From: Blastobasis lacticolella
Taxonomy: Eukaryota > Arthropoda > Insecta > Lepidoptera > Blastobasidae
Reading direction: 5' to 3'
NCBI GenBank assembly: GCA_905147135.1
Contig: LR990050.1
Coordinates: 7,741,001-7,805,000, forward strand
DNA: 64,000 bases
Shown: in pieces, positions 50,201 through 59,586 of the stretch
How positions within the stretch are numbered: the stretch's first letter is position 1
How the letters are laid out: the number at the start of each line of letters is the position of its first letter
Translations under genes and position numbers: made by a program
Notes under the pieces: model-generated
Seen by the model: the letters and a program-made list of their open reading frames with translations, nothing else
What the model was told of the DNA's origin: nothing
Databases searched by the model: none

Positions 50201-53200
50201 GTGGACATCGTGAGTGTTGTGTGCCGTGCAGTTCCGAATAAACAACAAACTGACAATTCTATGTGAGGGTAGGAGTCTACCAGCACATCACCGCAGCTGT
50301 TATCTCTCCACGGCAGTCTTCTCGTGACCACGGTGGGTGTAACCTTACCGACACGTCGGGAAAACAAATCAAAAAGGTACGTCGCGTGTCAGTCCTGTCA
50401 AATATAACAATAAGGGTTCTTGCTGTTAGGAGTTTTCGAGTCGTTGTTTTGTGCGGCGCATCCTCCACTAGCACACATCTATTCGGCTTGTTTTTACTAG
50501 CCGACGGCAGCTTCACCTTTACTTGAGCTTATGTTCGTGCAGGTACCTACTATAATTTTATTCAGACAAGTCACTTTCCCAGTGGGTCCACCAAGTATGA
50601 AAATCTTCTCACTGCCACACTTAAAATTTCCATCAGCGACATCGATTTTACAGTTATGTTCCTTCATGAAGTCTAGGCCCAAGATGCAGTCGTCCATAAT
50701 TTCAGCCATGACGACCTTATGAATGTACGCTGACTCAACTACACACACCGTGACTGAGCCCCCCTATCTGCCCTAGCCCCGAAGTAGAAAGAAGCCGACA
50801 GACAGTTACAGCGTTCATTGGGTCCTGCTTGACTATTGTCCTAGAAGCTCCAGAGTCTACCGTCATATTGCCGTTTCTACCATTCACCAAACTGCAAATC
50901 GACAAACTGTTGCCGTTGCTAGCCTGTCAAATAATTATTTCTCTCTGCGCCAGCCAGTACCCGACCCTTGGTCTAGGCTGTTACTTGTTTCTTGGCAGAG
51001 TATTGGCTTTTGCTCTCTTCTTATTTATCAGCTCGCCGAGAAGTTCCTTCAACTTGCTGACCTCGTTCTTCTTGCTTCACCAGAACCGGATGTCGCCGAG
51101 GAGGCTTCGTAGATTTTATTTCTGTTACCTCCTCCGTAATTTCGCGTACATTGTGCACACGCACGTCCTGCCTCACGGCTTCCACCTCCAGAGCATGAGT
51201 CAATGCGTCTTTTCCTTAGTTCTAGGTCACGATGCCGTCTACAAAGGCTCTCGGAGTGTTTGAAGCCATCCTTCTGGGACCCTCGGCGGATTACGCCATA
51301 CGGACCAGTTTTTCTATTTCAAGGGTCCACTGCTGCAGTCCTTCACCTGAGTCCTCCATAAGGACCTTGAATGTGCTGCCAGAACCGAGCTGTGTCTCCA
51401 AGGCCGACAGAGCCGAGTAGCCTCTGATTCTCAGTCCACCCATTTGCGATAGCGGTCTGAAATTGCTGCCGCGGCAGCAATTTCAGAGCCGGTACGCGGG
51501 CCTAGATGTAGTACCGTCATAAGACAGCACTTGCACTTTAGGCCCCTGAATTGCGCCAATAGCTCCACACGACGTGTGGGTAACGCCCAGTTTCGAAGCG
51601 CTGCATTGGTTTTTTAAGACCCGTGATATCGGTCTCCAGCCTCTATGTCCTCCCGAAGTTTCTGGACCATAGTGTCGATTTTATTCACGGCTGCCAAAAC
51701 AGTATGCCGACCCTCTTTTGTTCTTTCACGCATTTTACGCATCAGACTGTTCTTTTTATCAGACTCTGTTGGCCCTCTCACATTGACACAAGCATTTGCA
51801 TCAGACTAGACAGATTGATGGTGGGCGTGGTTTGTGTACGCCCAATCACCCCTGCGTCGAAATTATGGAACTTGGACGAAAAGTAATGTTGAGAAAGCTA
51901 ATCTGTTTGCAGAAAATCTGTCTGGCGTCTTCACATCGAATCCAGACATGGGCTCATCGAAGACCAAAGAAATAATAGATGGGTACTGGATAATCAAACG
52001 GAACACGAAACCATCAATTGCATCGCCTGGTAAATAGTATCAGGCATGCCTTCGGACACAAGAAGTATTGCTCGTCAGGCTTTCAAGCATGTGTGGCATG
52101 ATTGCTTACTTTTCAAAATCAAAGTCATTACCTGTCAGTTTTTTCCTACTACTCAAATCATACTTACACCAGCGCCATCTACACCTCTGACATACCTACA
52201 ACGCTGATGATACAGCACTCATGGCCACCCATGAAGATCCCATAATGGCATCAGCCAAGGCCCAAAGAAGCCTCCATCAAGTTTCGAAATGTATGACAGC
52301 TTGGCGTATAAAGGCAAATGAGACTAAATAGGTGCATGTAACATTTACATTTCGACATGGCTCATGCCCCTCAGCTAAACAGTGTAAAATATCCGATTGC
52401 GAAAAGCTTCAGATTTGGGGTTCCATAGATGGGGCATGGATAGAGGACTCACATGGAAAAACCATTCTAACATATCTTCATATCATTTCATCAAACATCT
52501 TATCAACACAAAAGAAAGACTCTCAGCCAACAACAGAGGAAATTACACTGGCTTATGGCTCGAAACTCAAAACTAAGATTAGATAACAGGCTCCTGAGAA
52601 TATATGATAGAAGCCACTCCTCCACTATAAATGTATCCATAAGCCCATACAGTCCTACAGAGTTCTTGGGGCACTGCAACTAACTCTAATATAGAAATCA
52701 TGCAACAATTTCAATCAGAAATGCTGCAAATGATAACAAATGCACCATGGTAACTAATTGAAATGGACTAATTGCCAGCTACACCGTGACTTGAAGGTAC
52801 GGATGGTTAAGGACGAAATAACGATGAAACTGGCAAGCTATGTGAAACGAATGCAACACCACCCAAACATTTACTACAAAACTAATGGATAAGAGAAACC
52901 GCATCATTAGAAGAATCAAAAGTAGGGCCCTCAAAACTTAATTTAGGCTTTCATTAAAATGCATACGGGTCTACCAATGGGCAGATCAGATACCATTCAT
53001 GACTGACTGAAATTCATAAACTCTATTTAAATGCCTATTTAAAGAACAAGGCAGATTGCCAGATAACTATAAAAACGAGATAATAAAAAATTACATACTT
53101 GATAATCTCATCATCTTCCCTTTCTTCTCTAGCTTTTCTTTCCTCTGTAGTCTCAGGCTGGTATTGCTTTAGCATACCCTCATAGTCCACCGTGCGCTGC

Positions 53201-54994
53201 CTACGATTCAGCTCTTTTAATTCCTCTAGACCCTCCAGCCGTTCAATCTCCTGCCGGGACTGCTCTGTTCTGTATTCTGAAATTTTTTTTGTCATTGATT
53301 AAGTTTTATTTAAGTATGATTTTGTCAGATAGCAGATACCAAATTCTTAATCAAAAACAAAGCCAAATTACTTAAAAATGTAGCATAATAATATTTACTT
53401 ATTTTTGTGGACACTGTTTTTAATATCTGACGAAAAACAAGGGTTGTTATAAGATTGATGTGAATCTGTCTATCTGTGTATTGTCTGTAGCATTGTAGCT
53501 GCCGAACGGAACAACCGATTTGTAGATGTGCTTTTCTGTTTGATAACAAGTTTAATTGAGATGATGCTTGGCTTGCTTTCATTAAAATCGGTTCAGTAGT
53601 TTAGAAAATATTTACATATATGTAAACTTAGTTGGAAGATATCAGACTTTCTGTCGGTTGGGTGATTACTCAAAAGTACTAAATTATTACTAAAACAGTC
53701 TTTTTCATACATTCAGTCTTTTACATATTGTACTAAATAAAAACATGTTACCCTCCCGAATAAAATTTTTCTATAGGTACAGTAAACAAGTTATTTATGA
53801 TCCCATTTTGAGAGATTTTTTGATTGTCTGGTATTTGTCTTTTTCACAAGTCATTTCAAATCTAACAAAAAAGAATGAACTTCGGTACAAGTGGGTCTTA
53901 GTACATCAGTTATCTAATACCCACAGTACAAGCATTGCTTAGATTGAGGCTTGATACTATTAATTAAATTGTTTCATATTCCTACAAAGCCCTATCTTAA
54001 AATAAAATGTGATGTTATTCTGTTAGACCTACCCAACAATTTCATTGGATTGTTTGCCTCCTCCTCTTTTTGTTCATCTTCCTCTCGCTTAGCTTGTTCC
54101 TCGGCTAGTTTTAGTGCCATAAAATTTCGAGTAGCACCAGCTTCAATTTCATAATCTGTATTTTTTGGGTCAGTTTTGAATGAAATCTCTTGGAGACACC
54201 TTGTACACTGGAAAATGAAAGTCACATTATTAATTTCAAGATATTAAGGAAAATTCATTTTTATAGCTTGTTTCGTAATTTCAGAAATGTTTTAATGCTA
54301 CTCAGTGACAAGCCAGCAGACAGCACACCTGATGGTAAGTAGTAACTGTCGCCCATAACATCTATGATTCTTACAGTTAGGTTGCAGGTAACAAAAATGC
54401 AGAACCGCAGGTGCGTTGTCACTGGGAGTACTAAGATGAAATGCCTCATGCCTGTAATATTGCTGGGTACCATGTCCTTCAAACCGGAACACAACAATGC
54501 AAGCATTGTTGCTTGGTGGCAGAAATAGATAAGGCGGTGGTACTCCTCAGGCTTGACAGAGTCCTATTACCTGATAAAATATGTATGTAACTCTGAAATA
54601 CATTCTGATTACCAAACCATATTTCCATTATGTTTAGAAACATACCTTTATATAAAATCTATATATTCGAATACCCAAGTAGTCCTCGTTTTCTACATCT
54701 TCTTTTCTAGCGTTAAACTTCTTCCCCTTGTATATGTACTCGCCGCAAGTTTTACAACGCATATTGAAGGGAGCCATAAGACGCACTGTATACTGGCGAT
54801 TCTTCGCCAGTTTCATGCGAGGGATCTTCGATGGATCGAAGTCCGGGGGATAGTATTTCTGGAAAGTAAATAAAATAATATAAAAGTAAACTTCTAAACT
54901 AGAATCTAAGGAAATATTTGAATTGTAGGTTATGTTATGTTATTTTACAATTTATAAATTAAACGCTTACGTTTAGAACTTTTCTTTCGGACAT
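46879..54994 (-). CDS. YJU2: YJU2 (CCDC94) splicing factor, complete, 5 exons
   Basis: Coding exons in transcript order are 54994-54971, 54858-54646, 54207-54033, 53276-53099 and 47257-46879. They total 969 nt and encode 322 residues plus TGA. Every intron is GT/AG and the phases (0, 0, 1, 2) join in frame. The protein starts MSERKVLN, as I recall for YJU2 in animals. Residues 1-110 hold the conserved fold, with the C43-x2-C46 and C80-x2-C83 pairs expected to bind zinc. Residues 110-195 are charged, Glu/Lys-rich and helical. The tail is low-complexity and ends in a Ser/Asp-rich stretch. In known family members the protein joins the Prp19-associated spliceosome and promotes the first step of pre-mRNA splicing in the nucleus. 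The start is fixed by the conserved N-terminus. No other host gene lies nearby. Exon-intron structure is my reading, not transcript-supported; the tail exon is the least conserved part. Confidence 0.93.
47503..47637. mobile_element. possible short copy of the ACTAGCT-end element
   Basis: Left ACTAGCGTAGCCGGAGCGGG and right GGCGGCGGGCCAGCTAGT; compare 4327-5257. Confidence 0.4.
47640..47890 (-). repeat. LINE 3' region, inverted
   Basis: AAGGTGGCAAATAAGC and CGCCTGATGGTAAGCAGTC are the reverse complement of the 3' UTR after the LINE end at 3712. Confidence 0.55.
48363..49280. mobile_element. non-autonomous hAT element, 918 bp
   Basis: Ends TAGGGCTTGCAAGTCG and, inverted, TAGGGCTTGCAAATATTCG. 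They are flanked by ACTGTGAT (48355-48362) and ACTGTAAT (49281-49288), an 8-bp duplication with one mismatch. Subterminal regions are full of GAATATTCG motifs. No transposase. It sits in YJU2 intron 4. Confidence 0.8.
49365..49740 (+). mobile_element. jockey-type LINE, RT fragment
   Basis: [15 protein letters not shown] (about 49371), [20 protein letters not shown] (49516-49575) and, in a shifted frame, [18 protein letters not shown] (about 49647) are RT blocks in the right order. Deletions and frameshifts lie between them. The catalytic aspartate block is missing. Confidence 0.85.
49745..51560 (-). mobile_element. Ty3/gypsy retrotransposon remnant: gag, protease, start of RT
   Basis: Minus-strand order is gag (about 51460-51020, frames such as [15 protein letters not shown] and GEGLQQW), aspartic protease ([10 protein letters not shown] at about 50840-50860 with its D-S-G site, then [12 protein letters not shown] at about 50660), and the RT N-terminus ([19 protein letters not shown], about 49810-49870). 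These fit gag-pol of a Ty3/gypsy element. Stops and frameshifts break every part, RT ends after its first block, and no LTRs were found. It lies antisense between two jockey fragments. Confidence 0.8.
51456..51487. repeat. 32-bp perfect palindrome
   Basis: TCTGAAATTGCTGCCG followed directly by its exact reverse complement, with no spacer. It lies at the gag end of the gypsy remnant. Confidence 0.9.
51848..52990 (+). mobile_element. jockey-type LINE, degraded RT region
   Basis: [14 protein letters not shown] (linker before RT), [15 protein letters not shown], an [18 protein letters not shown] block with the catalytic DD (about 52207-52260), [29 protein letters not shown], and a C-terminal [18 protein letters not shown] (about 52794-52850). 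The order is right but deletions, stops and frame changes are many. It differs from the 49365 fragment, since both contain the AF(D/K)xV block. Confidence 0.85.
53099..53276 (-). CDS. YJU2: YJU2 exon 4
   Basis: Residues 138-197. The acceptor ATTTCAG restores the split Glu codon and gives [20 protein letters not shown], a charged helical segment. It ends two bases into a Lys codon before a GTATGT donor at 53098. Confidence 0.9.
54033..54207 (-). CDS. YJU2: YJU2 exon 3
   Basis: Residues 80-138. It begins at CTRC, the second zinc pair (C80, C83), immediately after a TTTTCCAG acceptor. It runs through [20 protein letters not shown] and an acidic stretch, and ends one base into a Glu codon before GTAGGT. 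Confidence 0.93.
54290..54545. repeat. dispersed repeat in YJU2 intron 2
   Basis: AGCACACCTGATGGTAAGTA begins a sequence related to the CCACCTGATGG repeats at 14936 and 44915. No ORF with motifs. Confidence 0.4.
54646..54858 (-). CDS. YJU2: YJU2 exon 2
   Basis: Residues 9-79. The acceptor TTTCCAG precedes the codons for [13 protein letters not shown], and the exon ends at RFYIK before a GTATG donor. It carries the first zinc cysteine pair (C43, C46) within [16 protein letters not shown], the most conserved block of the family. Confidence 0.93.
54971..54994 (-). CDS. YJU2: YJU2 exon 1 (coding part)
   Basis: Eight codons, MSERKVLN, followed directly by a GTAAG donor at 54970. Too short to show as an ORF. 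The intron is phase 0. Upstream, 54995-55130 is AT-rich probable 5' UTR and promoter; I cannot place the transcription start. Confidence 0.9.
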
Positions 54995-55384
54995 GTTGGT
55001 TGATTAATGAATAAACACTATTTAAATAAATACTTCAATTAAATTTTAAAAAACAACACTACAACAACAAAAAGAAAAGCAAGCACTCATCAAATCTCGG
55101 CAGTCGGCTGTCAAATTGACTTTAATATTTTTTATCGTGGTATTATAAAAAGCAAGAGAGTTTTGACCCATACAGCCACTTTTTGTATTTCCGAAACTTC
55201 GATCAACAAGTTGACGTATTGATTTGCTTCTGATGCATTGATAGTAGAAATAACATTGAAGTTTTATAGAACACCATTCTCCATTATCATCATCATTATC
55301 ACCAGTCCGGCTATACTATCGCGCGTGAGGGCGCGTTTTACGGCAAAACGCCCTATCCATGCTTGGTCTCAAGAGACTCAGCCC

Positions 55385-55542
55385 GAGTGTAAGTTTTGTT
55401 TCGATTTTACTTTACCATCGCTTTTGCAATTATATGGAAAATAGTATAAAGAAATTATTTCACTTACGTACTACTAGACGGCGCTATGCATTTTTTGACG
55501 CAAACGCGATAGTAAAGTAAAATCGAAACAAAACTTACACTC
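55385..55542. mobile_element. 158-bp MITE with about 43-bp TIRs and 5-bp target duplication
   Basis: Both ends start GAGTGTAAGTTTTGTTTCG and stay complementary for about 43 bp with two mismatches. AGCCC flanks each side (55380-55384 and 55543-55547). Confidence 0.85.
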
Positions 55543-55731
55543 AGCCCTCAGGAGTATTTTTATTTTTATTGTTCTTACTACCTAACTAAACAATAAATCC
55601 AATGAAAAAATGACGAGCAAAAATGGAATTGTACCACCTTGAACATGTCACTATGTTTCTATTTTCAAGACGTATTAATAACACAAAAAGGTGTCCGATA
55701 CCATACCGTTTACACTATTAGCTATTACTTA

Positions 55732-56098
55732 TCATCATCTTGGCGTTAATGTCCCGGTTGTGCTGTCGCGCACGAGGGCCCGGGGTCCGCCTTGACCATG
55801 ATCCAGGATTTGGCAGGTTAGGTAATTACAGTGGAGCGACTGCCATCTGACCTCCATGACCCTGCGCGACCAGGGGAACCTGACCAGATTTGATCATTGT
55901 TACACATCCAGTCGCCTGAATGTGCAGGTTTCAGTACGATGTTTTCCCTCACCGTAAGAGCATCGGTTAGTATTCAACTAATGTACGTAACTCAGAAAAC
56001 AGTCATTAGTGCATGTCCAGAGCGGGATTCGTACCCGGGACCTCTGGCTTACGAGTCGGATATTCTAACCGCTCGGCCACCGACGCTCTTGCTATTGG
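55732..56098 (-). mobile_element. SINE family A, most complete copy
   Basis: On the minus strand it runs from GAGCGTCGGTGGCCGAGCGG (A box TGGCCGAGCGG), through CCCGGGTACGAATCC (B box, one base off) at about 56026-56040, to the body and a GATGAT tail at 55732. The A/B boxes indicate a tRNA origin. About 365 bp. Confidence 0.85.
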
Positions 56099-56139
56099 CT
56101 ATTACTATACCTACTATATCTTCCTGTAAAAACCGGCCA

Positions 56140-56230
56140 ATATGTGTCATGCCACGTGCAGTCTAGGGTTTAGTAGTTGCCTGTCATAATAATGCGTGCA
56201 AAAGAGGGCTCTCTGTTACTATAAACACAA
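56140..56230. repeat. dispersed repeat shared with 42405-42500
   Basis: CCGGCCAATATGTGTCATGC, CGTGCAGTCTAGGGTT, CTGTCATAATAATGCGTGC and ACTATAAACACA. A further piece (AGGGACCCTATTAGTAAGC, about 56443) may belong to the same kind of element. Confidence 0.55.
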
Positions 56231-56844
56231 ATCTCTAACAAAAAATAGTACTTTAAAGTTAAACATATCGGAATGTACTTTTAAAAGATTTTATTTTACA
56301 ACCGTTGCGTGATTAAGAAGTAGGTATAACCATACCAAACATCTTTCTAGTACCAATAACTTTTGCGCTAAGTAAACCGCGGATAGGCAGACGGACATTG
56401 CGAAATTATAAGGGTTCCATAGTTTACTAGGGATCCCTAAAAAAGGGACCCTATTAGTAAGCATCCCGTGTATTTGTCTGTCTGTCTTGTGTGTTTTCAT
56501 GGTCGCTAAATTAACAAAAAACATTTTTTTTGCGCCGTTTTGTAGAGGTACCTACTTATTATTTCTCTATCATAGTAACTTGTATAATTATTAGTCCTAA
56601 TACTAAAGTATAACAATAAAAAGGTACTCATAACCGGTCCAGCTTGAGTCGAACTCACGCATAAAGATTTTCAAATTCAATGGAACTATTGGAATAATAA
56701 TATATTATCTAGAAGTTAAGTGATATGATCTTTTTATTCTCTGACTCTGTAATTTATTTAATTTTAATTTAACAAAGGTATAAATAAACTACACACTACT
56801 AATAACAAATTTACAACTAATTAAATAAAAGAATTAAAACAAAC

Positions 56845-58346
56845 TTACAAATAAAAAATTTGTCCCAGGTCCACGGTATTAGGAATGCTGCCTAGAAGGC
56901 TGGCCGCATTGCCCCGCTGGATGGCGAGGCTGATTCGCTGTCCGAAATAGAGGCCAGCCTTCTGGTCTTTAGTAAGATCGACCAGGCGCTTAGCTAGCTC
57001 TCGAAACAGAGAGTGTGCGCCTGGTCCTCACGGCCCAAGGGTTTCCACGCCAAATGGCGCAAATATGTGGTCCTCACCAAGACTCGCGTATTTGCGCCGC
57101 TTGGCGTTTTCAGCTGCGGCGGCACCAGCCCCAGCGTGACACGCGGTTACTGGAAGATGGGACTGTGCGAGGGTATCGACACACGTGGCGTCCCAGACCA
57201 AAGGTCGTCCCAGCTTCCAGGGCGTGAGTGTCATCCCGCTTAGCTCCAGCACCGCAGGTGCACCAGCGGAGGTGAAGGCCCGGCGGATGATATCATTTAG
57301 GTCCGCGTGCCGAGGAAAGCGCCCAGCACTCCTGCTGCATGACAGGCCATGGCGGCCAAGATGGTCAACAAGGTGACCACAATGGCACTGGTGCGGAGCA
57401 CTGCTGGGCGCGCCAAGGCGTAGGGCCGTGGCAATCCTAAACGTGGTGCGATCGAGAAGTGTGCCAATATTTTTGGAGGGCATTGCCTGAAGCCAGAGAC
57501 CCGATTCCCACTCACCAGCAGCCAACAGACGGGCACGCTCTGCAGAGTTGGTTGATGCGCTTAAAAGGTTGTTTCGCACCAACCTGCAGAGAGGCTCGTC
57601 CCATAGCCGCTGGGAACAGGAATTTGTCGGGAGCTCGGCCCCTGGACAAGCCTCCTGCCAAGCGTTTTTGGCCTCGGTGGAATACGCGGTAGTAAAATTC
57701 CCTAGTTTAGATAGTATATTGTGCACTAGGGACTGCGAACTATGCACCGAGGACAGAAAAGCTGGCAGGGACACACCTGAAACTTTCCTAACTCCTAGAC
57801 CTCCAAAACGGATAGGCAACGATGCCTGATTCCAAGATGAATTGTCGAGATTGATGTTAAGAATTGAAATAAGGGTATGTTTCACGGTGTTGTCAAGGTC
57901 TTCCAGAAGGACAGGATGTTTCCAAAGCTGACAGCACCGCAAAACATACGTGAATTTTGGTACAAAAAGGCAAAACCGAATTATGGCATAGGCCATGTGG
58001 CTATTAATTTGGAGTAGGCGATCCGAAACCGAATTTAAATTTTGAATTTTTTCTTTAACGAAATCCGATAGGGACTCATCAAAAATAGGTGACCCTAGGA
58101 GATGAAGCGACGTCTTGTCGACGACAGAGATGTTTGGTGCAATGGCGTCAAAAGCTGCAGAAATGGCACCAGCCGTCGGACAAGACTCCGAGATATACAA
58201 CTCACACTTCGAGAGACTCAGATCCAAACCAATGGCCTTAAGCTCTCGCATGAGGAGCTGCAGATCTTGTAAAACCGTGTTCGCATCCCCTCCTAGGGTC
58301 CCGTCGTCTAAATACCATATGTTAAATTTTGAATTAACATATGGTA
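56845..58346 (-). mobile_element. reverse-transcriptase protein of uncertain retroelement class, 5'-truncated
   Basis: A near-continuous minus-strand frame of about 490 codons. It starts at the RT catalytic block WYLDDGTLGG (58303-58314 codes YLDD). An RT thumb-like part follows (LDLSLSKCELYISESC; LPIRFGGLGVRKVSGVSLPA), then a Cys/His motif (CHCGHLVDHLGRHGLSC, about 57350), PLVWDATCVDTLAQSHLP, and a C-terminus ending GNAASLLGSIPN before TAA at 56845. One in-frame TGA (57028-57030) interrupts it after VETLGP. Proteins with this C-terminus are, from memory, common in marine invertebrates and some insects and are labelled only as RT-like. Everything upstream of YLDD is missing. Confidence 0.8.
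58313..58346. repeat. hairpin at the 5' break of the RT element
   Basis: TACCATATGTTAA, 8-nt loop, TTAACATATGGTA. The left arm is RT coding sequence next to the YLDD codons; the right arm is its inverted copy. Confidence 0.85.
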
Positions 58347-58448
58347 GTTAAGTTAATTTAGCTAGAACTTAACCAATTCATAGTGAAAAAATTGCTGTTA
58401 CCCTAATAATTATTTTGACTCGCTCGTATGGTATATTGTGGGCAACTG

Positions 58449-58950
58449 GGCGTTAAGTGCTCTAGCGCGCGAGGGTCTGGGGTCTTGATCCAGGATTTTT
58501 TAGATCAGTAGCCGTATTCACAATGGCTCGGAAATCGGATTCGGATACGGAATCGACAAAGGACCCAGCAAAAGTTCTTAGGAAACTGTGGTTTCTGTTA
58601 ATTTTGATGAAATTTTCATATGTTATAGAGAGTAGAGTTTCCGTGGAATCTATCGGGATTCCGAATAACAGTTTTCGAATCGATCGACACGGATTCGCCG
58701 CTTACGAATTTCGTGTCGAATCGTTCGGAAACGGTTTCGAATCATTGTGAATTCGGCTACAGGTTATTTCAGTGGAGCGACTGCCATCTGACCTCCGTGA
58801 CCAAATTGGATCATGGTTGCACATTCAGGCGATCGTAAGAGCATCAATTAGTGTTCAACTAATGAATAGAGTCAATGGTACATGGCGGTACTGGGGTTAC
58901 CTCGGCCGGGATACGAGGCGGAATCCTTAACCATTAGGCCACCGACGCTC
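58449..58950 (-). mobile_element. SINE family A copy interrupted by a MITE
   Basis: The left part (GGCGTTAAGTGCTCTAGCGC to TTTTTTAGATCAG) and the right part (GGTTATTTCAGTGGAGCGAC to GCCACCGACGCTC) join into one SINE once 58509-58759 and one CAG are set aside. Confidence 0.85.
58509..58759. mobile_element. 251-bp MITE, 3-bp CAG target duplication
   Basis: Ends TAGCCGTATTCACAATG and, inverted, TAGCCGAATTCACAATG, flanked by CAG at 58506-58508 and 58760-58762. The empty site matches the same SINE position at about 13160. A 3-bp duplication is known for PIF/Harbinger and CACTA groups; the ends do not settle which. Confidence 0.85.
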
Positions 58951-59586
58951 CTAGGTGATATGGTATATAATAGATTATTATTGTAAGTATGTAAGAGGTT
59001 CCTTAAACTACCATACAAAAAACAGCAACGAGAGCTCCAGATGGCATAATAAAGGAAAAGTTGACGGATCAGTCTGGACTCGCGCGCGAATAGTTCCGTT
59101 AGTTTTTTTAGTCAATATCGCGATTAGTCCACAGCTCTGTATCGCTCAAGCTATAGCGACATTTATACCTGCAACCTTATCAGCAGTTTCTCTTTCGCGG
59201 GCAAACGCGTCAGTGAACTAACCACGCGCGTAAGTACTAAATTAAAGCTCAAAATAATGAAATGTAATAGTACCTATTCTGAGATAATACGGCTGCGGCA
59301 ACCTATAAGCCCTCTTAAAATTTCACAAATTGTAAACGCTATTAATTTTAGCCAAACCGCGCTCTCAAGATAACGATGTCGCAAAAATCTAAAACTATGA
59401 AATATTTGGCTAAAAAATGTAGAAGTCCTCATAAATGGGTACTGTTAACAGCCCCCCTATCTTCTGTTACAACGTCGCTTCTCATCAAGAAATATGGCGG
59501 TCAAATAAGTAATTAACAGTACGAATAATAGGAAGGTATAAAGGTGATATCTCGTACCATGAAGCCCTTCGAACGCATTGTTTGAT

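Larger units (their letters stand above)
47258..53098 (-). other. YJU2 intron 4, filled with transposons
   Basis: A 5.8 kb intron holding a possible short TIR element (47503-47637), a LINE 3' repeat (47640-47890), a hAT element (48363-49280), a jockey RT piece (49365-49740), an antisense gypsy remnant (49745-51560) and a second jockey remnant (51848-52990). A 78-codon antisense frame at 48024-48260 matches nothing I recognise. Confidence 0.85.

Noticed and set aside
56026..56098. Possible tRNA gene (A and B boxes)
   Set aside because: The boxes head a SINE that is repeated in the window; the sequence continues into a SINE body and has no matching acceptor stem.
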